Shown: in pieces, positions 19,871 through 26,314 of the stretch
How the letters are laid out: every line of letters begins with the position of its first letter
Position numbering within the stretch: position 1 is the first letter of the stretch
Assembly (NCBI GenBank): GCA_963740255.1
Contig: CAVUDO010000006.1
Span: 744,001-808,000, forward strand
Source of the DNA: CAVUDO01 sp963740255
GTDB taxonomy: Bacteria; Actinomycetota; Actinomycetes; Mycobacteriales; Cryptosporangiaceae
Reading direction: 5' to 3'
DNA length: 64,000 nt
Made by a program: the position numbers and the translations under genes
The notes under the pieces: model-generated
Told to the model about the DNA's origin: nothing
Database searches by the model: none
The model's input: the letters and a program-made list of their open reading frames with translations, nothing else

Positions 19871-20686
19871 ATGAATGCTTCGGTGACCGGTGACCACCGG
19901 GCTGGCATCGCCGGGTTCCACGGCCTGGGTGACGAGGCGCTGCTGCGCTCGCTGGGCGAGGCGCTGGCGCACCGCGGCCCCGTCGCGCAGGTCGGGCTGC
20001 ACGCCGGTGCCGGGGCCGTCAGCCGCGGCGGGACGGTGCACATCGCCGCGGACGGGGTCGTCGTCGCGGCGGCCGGCGTTGCTGCCGAGGACGCTCACGC
20101 GCGCTACGCCGCCGGTGGCGTGGACGCCTTCGCCGACCTCACCGGGTCGTACGCCGTTGCGGTCGTCGACCCGCGCACCGACGCGCTCGTGCTGGCGCGC
20201 GGTGCCGAGGGCGCGGCCGGGCTGTACTTCGCCGGTGTGGAGGGCCGCGTCGTGTTCGCGTCCGAGCCGACGGCGTTGGCCGCGGCCGGCATGGCGCTGG
20301 CGCCGGACACCGACCGGGTGCTGCGGTTCGTCCTCACCGGAGGGAGCGAGGACGGCGAGGGCACGTTCTTCGCCGGCATCCGCCAGGTGCCGCCAGGCCG
20401 TGCGGTGGTCGTCGACGCCGCCGGGGTGACGACCCGGCCGCTGGCCGACACCGAGGCTTCCGACCCGTTCGCCGCGGTCCGCCGCCGGCTCGGGGGGCGG
20501 AGCGGCCGGCGGTGCGGCTGGGCGGCGGACTGCCCGGGGCGGTGTTGGCCGCCACCGTGCAGGAGGCCACCGATCGCGGGGCAGCGGTGTTCTCCGCGAG
20601 CTTCGCCCCGTTGGACACCACCGAGGACCTCTACACGGGCGCCGTCGGCGCCGCGCTGGAGACCACCGTCCACACCGCCCGGGTGA
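19871..20686 (+). CDS. asparagine-synthetase-like protein, N-terminal glutaminase-like half (frameshifted)
   Basis: The frame from ATG at 19871 encodes an Ntn/GATase-II-like domain to about 20490, then goes out of phase in the G run at 20492-20497; the frame from there to 20686 is probably not translated as written. Landmarks of asparagine synthetase are AGIAGFHG, AHRGP, LTGSYAVAVVDPRTDALVLARG, VVFASEP and GIRQVPPGRAVVVD. The nucleophile Cys of MCGIAG is missing: the protein reads NASVTGDHRAGIAG, so glutaminase activity is not expected. The remainder of the protein continues in the next frame (20512-22110). Restoring one G gives a single protein of about 746 residues. Confidence 0.75.
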   Translation: MNASVTGDHRAGIAGFHGLGDEALLRSLGEALAHRGPVAQVGLHAGAGAVSRGGTVHIAADGVVVAAAGVAAEDAHARYAAGGVDAFADLTGSYAVAVVDPRTDALVLARGAEGAAGLYFAGVEGRVVFASEPTALAAAGMALAPDTDRVLRFVLTGGSEDGEGTFFAGIRQVPPGRAVVVDAAGVTTRPLADTEASDPFAAVRRRLGGRSGRRCGWAADCPGRCWPPPCRRPPIAGQRCSPRASPRWTPPRTSTRAPSAPRWRPPSTPPG

Positions 20687-22110
20687 ACGCCGACACGCTC
20701 GTCTCCGACCTGCCGGAATTCCTCCGGGTGCAGGGCGAGCCGTTCGCCGACCTCGGCGCCTACGTGCAGTACGCGGTGGCCAAGACCGCGGCCGAGGCCG
20801 GTTCGGACGTGCTGTTCGACCCCGCCGGAGCGGCCGAGACCTACGGCCTCCAGTCCGTGGGCGGCAAGGCACGCCGCGCACTCGACCCCACGACGCTGGT
20901 CAAGCCGGAACTGATGGCTGACGGCGGCTTCGTGGCCCTCGGCGTCGACGGGAGGATCGCCGAGGCGCGACGTGTCGCCGAGCGCACCGCCGCGGCATTG
21001 GGCATCGAGGTTGCGGTCCCGTTCGCGGGCGCCATGGGCGACGAGGCGGCCCTGCGGGAGGCGCTGCCGAACGGTGCACCCGGGGATGTCCGACCCGCGG
21101 TGCCGGTCCGCGACTGGCTGCTGCGGCTGAAGAACCGGATCTACGGCACCTTCCTGGCCGAGTCGTTCGTCAACCGGCCGTGGTTCGCCCAGCAGGCGGT
21201 GCTGGTGGCGTTCGAGGACTTCATCAAGGGCCGCAACGCCGACGCCGAGCTGTTCTGGCGGATCTGGTGCGTGGAGCTGTGGGCCCAGGAGTTCTTCGAC
21301 GAGAAGCCGGTGGACGAGCCGGTGCGGGTGAAGGGCCCGCTCGATGCCAATGCCGGCAAGAAGCTCGAGGTCGTGGTCGGCGACCAGACCTGGCTGCGGT
21401 TCCCGATCCGCACCGAACTGTTCACCTCCGGTGACCCCTACGCGGAGCGGATCGCGGTCGACGTGCGGGAGTTCGTCCACCACGCCCTGGACAACCCGGC
21501 GTATGCCAAGCGCCTCGCCCATCAGTGGTACCTGCTCGTGAGCGAGAAGATCATCGCGATCTCGCAGGGCCGGTCGTACTTCATCTGGGACATCGAGCCG
21601 TCCTGGTGGGCCCGGACGCTGGCCAAGTTCGTGGTCAAGACGCCGTACGGCATCGGCCTGGGCAGCCCGTGGACGATGGAGCTGGCGATCAAGGAGGCCG
21701 GACTGCCCCGCATCCTGTTCGCGGCCGGGGTGAGCGCCGCGGGCAAGGCCCTGGGCAAGCGCGGCCTGTTCTACCAGGTGGCCGGCCACTCGGTGCGCGC
21801 GATCGACGGCCCGACGGAGTACTCGGTCTATCCGGCGAACGTCTCCGCCAAGCTCGCCCCGGCCCACCCGGACGAGGTGGCCTCCGAGCTGCGACAGGCT
21901 CTCGCCCTGGTGCTCAAGGCCGAGGGGCTGGTCGAGATCGCCGAGGCCCTGGCCGGCGTCGTCGTGATCGACGCCAACGACATCGGCCGCAACGTGCTCG
22001 GCGCGGACGCCGACCGGCCGGCCCGGTTCTTCGAGGAACTGTTCGCCGACAACCCGCTCGGCCAGGGCAGCGAGCAGACGCCGCTCGCGGTGGCTGTCGC
22101 CGCCTCGTAA
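20512..22110 (+). CDS. asparagine-synthetase-like C-terminal half fused to F420-0:glutamyl-ligase-like domain
   Basis: 532 codons in the frame that continues 19871-20490. The synthetase half (about 1-250) ends with RDWLLRLKNRIYG and LFWRIWCVELWAQEFFD, as in asparagine synthetases. The ATP pyrophosphatase loop SGGxDSS is replaced by LGGGLPGA, and SGDGGDELF by DPAGAAETY, so ATP chemistry is unlikely. From about residue 275 a second domain resembles the F420-0:gamma-glutamyl ligase (CofE) superfamily: VSEKIIAISQGRS, TPYGIGLGSPWTMELAI, VVIDANDIGRNVLG and DNPLGQGSEQTPL. The GTG at 20512 could be used if the two parts are separate proteins, but there is no good ribosome site. A fused scaffold-ligase is inferred. 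Confidence 0.75.
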   Translation: MRLGGGLPGAVLAATVQEATDRGAAVFSASFAPLDTTEDLYTGAVGAALETTVHTARVNADTLVSDLPEFLRVQGEPFADLGAYVQYAVAKTAAEAGSDVLFDPAGAAETYGLQSVGGKARRALDPTTLVKPELMADGGFVALGVDGRIAEARRVAERTAAALGIEVAVPFAGAMGDEAALREALPNGAPGDVRPAVPVRDWLLRLKNRIYGTFLAESFVNRPWFAQQAVLVAFEDFIKGRNADAELFWRIWCVELWAQEFFDEKPVDEPVRVKGPLDANAGKKLEVVVGDQTWLRFPIRTELFTSGDPYAERIAVDVREFVHHALDNPAYAKRLAHQWYLLVSEKIIAISQGRSYFIWDIEPSWWARTLAKFVVKTPYGIGLGSPWTMELAIKEAGLPRILFAAGVSAAGKALGKRGLFYQVAGHSVRAIDGPTEYSVYPANVSAKLAPAHPDEVASELRQALALVLKAEGLVEIAEALAGVVVIDANDIGRNVLGADADRPARFFEELFADNPLGQGSEQTPLAVAVAAS

Positions 22111-22214
22111 CCTTTCCGCCCCGCACCCGGAACGCCTTGGGTCTCGGCCGCGATGCCGGCCACGTTCCGCGTGCACCCAGCCCGACACACGATGTTCCCC
22201 GTGCGGGGACGCGG

Positions 22215-22775
22215 TCAGAGCGGCAACGGCCAGCAGTAGTCGCTGTTCGGATCGTCCAGCCAGACGTACTGACGATGGGCGTCGACGCTGGCGGAGAGGC
22301 CGAATCGTTCGATGGGCGGCGCGCCGAGCCGTTGCCAGAGCGCGTGCGCGGTTTCAACGGTGTCCCAAGGCCGCAGGCCGCCGCCCTGGCTGACGCGGTA
22401 CCAGCCGTCCTCGCCCGAGGGGATAGTCACTCTGGCCCAGGCACCCTGCGCGTTGCTGGCCAGCATGTCGGTGTCGCCGTCGAACATGAGGAACCCACCG
22501 AAGCGGGTTCCAGCCAGGTGGAGCTGCAGCAGGAACCGGAAGCCTCTGTCGACGGATACGAATCGCGGGTCGACCCCGGTGGTTCCCTCGTGCCCGTTGC
22601 GCATGTCGAGGACCGCGGGCGTGGCGGAGTACCCGGGTGCGCACGGGTCGTCGGGATCGGCTCGCAGTGGCATGAACGCGGCCGGGTAGGGATCGAACCG
22701 ACCCTCCACAATGTCGTTCTTGTACTTGGTCAAGATGACGAGGCCGCCGCTGATTCCGCCTCTGAGGTCGGTCAC
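22215..22775 (-). pseudogene. C-terminal remnant of an ATP-grasp-RiPP-type (PIMT-like) methyltransferase
   Basis: About 186 residues. The sequence continues upstream without a start as RQLTVGGKIVTDLRGG and is blocked by a stop near 22827, so the Rossmann-fold N-terminal half is gone. The preserved tail (VDLRGG-like start, GGLVILTKY, EGRFDPYPAAFMPLR, QGGGLRPWDTVETAHALW, RFGLSASVD, YVWLDDP, WPLPL) matches the C-terminal part of methyltransferases that accompany graspetide-type peptide maturases in actinobacteria. That match is recalled from family patterns and was not searched. No precursor or ATP-grasp gene is nearby. Confidence 0.55.
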
Positions 22776-22948
22776 GATCTTCCCGCCGACGGTGAGTTGC
22801 CGAACTCGGTACCGAGGGCATCACCGGGAGTCACTGAGCCGTCGCCTCACGTCGGCTGAGACGGCGCCGCATTCCGGTGACAGCCGCATCACCCTGGCGT
22901 ACGGTCGCCGAAACGAACATGACCACAGGCGCGGTGAATATCCGGGCG

Positions 22949-23663
22949 ATGGGCGATATCAGCAGCACTGCAGATGGCCGCGGCGAACGCTCGGCGCATG
23001 AGTTCAGGTGCGCCGGGCGCATCCGGTTGCGCGCCCTGGTTCGTTCGGGTGAACCGGACGAGCCCGGCATCGCGTTGCTTCACGACATCGCCGCGCAGAT
23101 CGGGCGCACTGCGGCCACACCCCGCTGAAGGCACACCGGCTCGCGTGGGGTTGGACGGTCGACCAGGCGACCAGCAGCTTCCATAGGATGTGCCGCGAGG
23201 TCGGACTCGGAATGCGTGGGCTGGGCGAGCGGTCCTGGCTGGGTTGGGAGGCCGGCGGCAGGCCCGACGACGACTACCGCGACAAGCCGGCCGGATCGCC
23301 TCCTACGCGGCGACATCGTCGCTCTCGCTCGGCCGGCCCGAACACGCGGTCACCCACGCCGGCAACGCGCTGGAGTTCTACGCCGCCGTCGACCCCGCCG
23401 AGCGGTCACCCACCCGCGAAGCCATTTCCCGGCTCGACCTCGCTCTCGCGTTGATCGCGGTCGACAAGCCCGACGCCGCGGCCGACGAGGCCCTCCGTGC
23501 GCTTGGCTCTGAACGGGTCACCGGCACCGTGCTCGTCCGCGCCGATGAACTGGCCGTCGTCCTGCGCCGCCAGCACCCGACGCTGGACGTCACCCGCGAA
23601 GTCCACAACCGTCACCGTGCTTTGACCCTGGAACAGAGCCGGCAGCGGCAACTCACAGCATGA
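22949..23663 (+). pseudogene. decayed XRE-family regulator (HTH plus TPR) with frameshifts
   Basis: Pieces of one regulator lie in three frames. EPDEPGIALLHDIAAQIGRTA (to about 23110) is followed, one frame over, by LKAHRLAWGWTVDQA and GERSWLGWEAGGRPDDDYR (about 23125-23285). After an apparent internal deletion the tail continues in a third frame from about 23295: IASYAATSSLSLGRPEHAV, SPTREAISRLDLALALI, GSERVTGTVLVRADEL and TREVHNRHRALT. This order is that of actinobacterial helix-turn-helix regulators with TPR-like C-termini. With at least two frame changes and a missing middle, it is unlikely to be functional. Confidence 0.55.
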
Positions 23664-24180
23664 CCATCCGGGCCAGCAGCCGCTCAGGTAGCTCCTCCCG
23701 GTTGGCCTCGGTGACCTGGACAATCTCCACGTCCCGCCGGCCGAGCAGCGCGTCGGTCACCGGATGCCGATGTACGTGCACCGTCGCAACCAGCGGCCCA
23801 GCGCGCTCGATCGCTTTGCCGAGCAGAGCAACAAACGCCTCGCTCGCCAGTTCCATCCGGGCGATCTCGTCGATCACCACGATGACCTGGCCGCCGAGGG
23901 ATCGTTCCAGGGTCGGCAGGGCCACCCGCTCGAACGCCGGTACGTCCACGCCGAACCGTCCTACCCGGACAGCGGAGTCGAGGTCCTGGTGCGCGATCAG
24001 GGCCTCCTCACCGCCCAGGTCCCGGATCAGAAACCCGACCCGCCGACCGCCCTCCCGCAGCTCGTTCGTCACAAACCCGTCCACGCCCACGCCACTGCCT
24101 CTCAGGAGGTCAACCAGCCGGGTCAGGACCGTGGTCTTGCCCACCTGCGGCGCACCCTGGACCAGCAACTTGACCCCCAC
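23653..24180 (-). CDS. THEP1-like nucleoside-triphosphatase
   Basis: 175 residues from the GTG at 24180 (VGVKLLVQ). Walker A GAPQVGKTTV is at residues 8-17 and Walker B is VIVVIDEIARMEL, as in the THEP1/NTPase_1 family. Other family segments are VDGFVTNELREGGRRVGF and RVALPTLERSL. Members hydrolyse NTPs, and the biological role is unsettled. The 3' end overlaps the end of the decayed regulator on the other strand. There is no strong ribosome site, and a GTG 12 bp further upstream is an alternative start. Confidence 0.75.
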   Translation of the reverse strand: MGVKLLVQGAPQVGKTTVLTRLVDLLRGSGVGVDGFVTNELREGGRRVGFLIRDLGGEEALIAHQDLDSAVRVGRFGVDVPAFERVALPTLERSLGGQVIVVIDEIARMELASEAFVALLGKAIERAGPLVATVHVHRHPVTDALLGRRDVEIVQVTEANREELPERLLARMVML

Positions 24181-24473
24181 GTTGGCGAACACCGTCGAAT
24201 CGTAAGCCGGCCGAACGCCTGTGTTGACCGGTGTCCGGTTTCGCCAGGTTCCTAGGTGGCGCTGCACGCTGCCCGCTGGCACTGGAGGACACGACCGACT
24301 GTCGCTGCGGCTCAACGCGCCTCCACGACGATGATCCGGTGTGGGCCCTGGTTGGTTGGGAGTCGTCCGGACCTTCGTTGGCTCGCCGGACGACGCCGGC
24401 CTGGCCAAATTCTGCCCGAGAGCGATCCCCGAAGTTCGTCCGTGTCGCGGGAACAAGCCCGGCAGGACGCTCG

Positions 24474-24510
24474 TTGACATCAATGTAATGCTGTAATTGA
24501 TGTAAAGGAG
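24474..24510 (+). promoter_or_regulatory. promoter with perfect 8-bp inverted repeat operator
   Basis: TTGACA at 24474-24479 is a consensus -35. Overlapping it are the arms ACATCAAT (24477-24484) and ATTGATGT (24496-24503), a perfect inverted repeat with an 11-nt spacer. AAAGGAG (24504-24510) then gives a strong ribosome site for the GTG at 24516. The patch is strikingly AT-rich for this genome. A repressor, perhaps the product of the gene itself, is inferred to bind here. Confidence 0.55.
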
Positions 24511-24515
24511 AAAGT

Positions 24516-25121
24516 GTGAGAGGACTGAGGAGCATGAAGGGACATGGTCGGGGCCGCGGGTTCGGCCGGCCGGGCGGCTGGCAGCATGCGGACCTCCCCC
24601 CCGCGGACGACGCCCCGGCGTGGATCGCGGGCCGGTTGCCGGACGGATGGTTCACCGAGCCGCCAGAGATCACGGTGGACCGGGACGAGATCCTGATCGT
24701 CGGACGCGTGCCTGCCCCGGAGGTACCCGAGGGCGCCAGCGCCGCGGACCGCGCGGCCCAGGAGTCCGGCCGGATCAGCCGGTTCCGCGAGGACACCCGC
24801 GACGCCCGGATCGGGGTCGCCCGGGAGGCCGAGCACCGCTACCGCCGCAAGGTCTCGTGGGGCGCCAGCTCGGGGGAGACCACGGAGGCGTTCACCACGC
24901 ACTCGGCGCCGGTGATGACCCGGCTGCGCCAGCCCGACCGCCAGGTGCTCGACACCCTGGTCGACGCGGGGGTGGCCCGGTCACGCTCGGACGCGCTGGC
25001 CTGGTGCGTCCGCCTGGTCGGCCGCAACGCGGACGCCTGGCTCGGTGACCTGCGTCAGGCCATGGAGGAGGTCGACCGCCTCCGCGCCACCGGCCCGGAC
25101 GGCACCACCGAGGAGGAGTGA
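24516..25121 (+). CDS. unknown protein with basic N-terminus and RHH-like C-terminus
   Basis: 201 residues from GTG after AAAGGAG. An in-frame ATG lies 18 bp later and also has GAGG upstream. Residues 7-20 are Gly/Arg-rich (KGHGRGRGFGRPGG). The middle (about 40-125) is acidic and polar with VDRDEILIVGRVPAPEVPEG. The C-terminal part TRLRQPDRQVLDTLVDAGVA then RSRSDALAWCVRLVGRNADAW looks like a helical, ribbon-helix-helix-like or dimerisation segment. Similar proteins occur in actinobacteria without assigned function. The operator-like repeat at its promoter suggests autoregulation. Confidence 0.6.
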   Translation: MRGLRSMKGHGRGRGFGRPGGWQHADLPPADDAPAWIAGRLPDGWFTEPPEITVDRDEILIVGRVPAPEVPEGASAADRAAQESGRISRFREDTRDARIGVAREAEHRYRRKVSWGASSGETTEAFTTHSAPVMTRLRQPDRQVLDTLVDAGVARSRSDALAWCVRLVGRNADAWLGDLRQAMEEVDRLRATGPDGTTEEE

Positions 25122-25203
25122 ACCCGGAGCCCGCCGACTCCGGCGTGCTTTCATCCTGACCACGTCCGGTGAAACCGGAAGCATCTGTTGGTTCTGACCT
25201 GGA

Positions 25204-25302
25204 GCCCGTTGAGGTGCGTCGATCGCAAGGCGGAGCCGGCCGTGGCGTAGCGAAGCTACGTGCGGCCGGCGACAACGCAGCGAGCGGCGTGCCTCAACGG
25301 GC
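25204..25302. repeat. 99-bp nested palindromic element, possible bidirectional terminator
   Basis: Outer arms GCCCGTTGAGG (25204-25214) and CCTCAACGGGC (25292-25302) are perfectly complementary. Inside, GCCGGCC (25235-25241) pairs with GGCCGGC (25264-25270), capped by CGTAGC-GAA-GCTACG (25246-25260). The right arm contains the stop codon of the hemolysin III gene. The structure could end transcription from both sides, or be one copy of a dispersed palindromic repeat with internal CGCAAGGCGGAG and CGACAACGCAGCG boxes. Confidence 0.6.
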
Positions 25303-25989
25303 CGCCACATAAAGAGCGAAGTAGATGGCGATGTGGTGGCAGATCGCGGCCGCCAGGGTGCAGGCGTGGAAGAACTCGTGGTGGCCGAACGTGGTCGGCC
25401 ACGGGTTCGGCCACTCCAGCGCGTAGAACAGGGCTCCCACCGAGTAGATGACACCACCGGCGGCCACCAGGACCACAGCCGTCACCCCCCCGACCGCGAG
25501 GATGTCGGGCAGCACGGCCAGCGCGGCCCATCCCAGGCCGATGTAGAGCGGAACGCCGAACCACTTCGGCGCCCCCGGCCAGATCATCTTCAGGGTCACC
25601 CCGGCGACGGCTCCGAACCAGACGATCGTGAGCAGGACGGCCGCGGTCGGGTCGGGCAGCAGCAGCAGGCAGAACGGCGTGTATGTGCCGGCGATGAACA
25701 CGAAGATCATCGAGTGGTCCAGCCGCCGCATCAGAGCCCAGCCGCGCGGACCCCATGCCCGGCGGTGGTAGAGCGCGCTGATCCCGAACAGACCGCAGAC
25801 CGTGACGCTGTAGATGCCGCAGGCGAGGAACGGCGTCCAGCCCGGACGGGCCAGCGCAAGACTGCACAGCACGATCCCGCAGACGATGGCCGTGCCGAAC
25901 GCGTAGAAGTGCAACCAACCCCGCATCCTGGGCCGGAAGCTCTGGTGCCCGCCGTCGGGCAGGGTGAGCGGAGCGGTCTCGAAAGTCAC
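25294..25989 (-). CDS. hemolysin III / TrhA-family (PAQR-like) membrane protein
   Basis: 231 residues from the GTG at 25989 (VTFETAPLTL). Seven hydrophobic helices fill the protein. Family residues are SALYHRRAWGP and RRLDHSMIFVFIAGTYTPF early on, and FGHHEFFHACTLAAAICHHIAIYF at the end, with the conserved Ser/His/Asp metal-site residues. These proteins relate to adiponectin-receptor-like hydrolases and affect membrane lipid homeostasis. The haemolytic name is historical. The stop codon lies in the palindromic element at 25204-25302. Confidence 0.9.
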   Translation of the reverse strand: MTFETAPLTLPDGGHQSFRPRMRGWLHFYAFGTAIVCGIVLCSLALARPGWTPFLACGIYSVTVCGLFGISALYHRRAWGPRGWALMRRLDHSMIFVFIAGTYTPFCLLLLPDPTAAVLLTIVWFGAVAGVTLKMIWPGAPKWFGVPLYIGLGWAALAVLPDILAVGGVTAVVLVAAGGVIYSVGALFYALEWPNPWPTTFGHHEFFHACTLAAAICHHIAIYFALYVAAR

Positions 25990-26130
25990 CCCGCCACGGT
26001 AGCTAAGGGACGGATCGTTCGCCTCGCAGCCGCCGGTGCCCGGCCCGGGGGCCGGTCGGCGGTCGACTCCAGTTCGTCCGGCGGAGGGGCTCGGAGAACG
26101 CGAGATCGCCGGCAGGAACGGTCTCCGACC

Positions 26131-26165
26131 GTGAGAACTGAATCGATGCCGGTGGGCGTTCTCAC
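26131..26165. promoter_or_regulatory. 8-bp inverted repeat upstream of pckG
   Basis: GTGAGAAC (26131-26138) and GTTCTCAC (26158-26165) are perfect inverted arms with a 19-nt spacer, about 150 bp before the pckG start and next to the LacI-type site. It could be an operator or an RNA hairpin. Confidence 0.4.
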
Positions 26166-26169
26166 ATCG

Positions 26170-26183
26170 TGGAAGCGTTTCCA
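26170..26183. promoter_or_regulatory. LacI-type operator-like palindrome upstream of pckG
   Basis: TGGAAGCGTTTCCA is a 14-bp palindrome with one mismatched pair and the central CG typical of LacI/GalR-family operators. It lies 132 bp upstream of the pckG ATG. A sugar-responsive repressor controlling gluconeogenesis is inferred. No lacI-type gene is in this window. Confidence 0.45.
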
Positions 26184-26314
26184 GGCCGCCCGCGAGGTCT
26201 ACCCTGACCGAAACTCCGACGAATACCCCATCCCGCCTCCGTGCGGGCCAGCGGCATTCCCCGCGGCCGCCGGCCACGCGCGTCGGTGCGCGTCGACCCC
26301 CGAGGAGATGTCAG

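Larger units (their letters stand above)
25990..26314. other. 325-bp divergent region upstream of pckG
   Basis: No gene is seen. It separates hemolysin III (minus) from pckG (plus). It holds the two palindromes listed separately (26131-26165 and 26170-26183) and the site GAGGAG just before the pckG start. No other structure was recognised. Confidence 0.5.

Noticed and set aside
22215..24180. The methyltransferase remnant being part of the same system as the repeat peptide
   Set aside because: It is about 10 kb away with unrelated genes between, is truncated, and the repeat peptide lacks features of known graspetide precursors. Left as an unproven idea.
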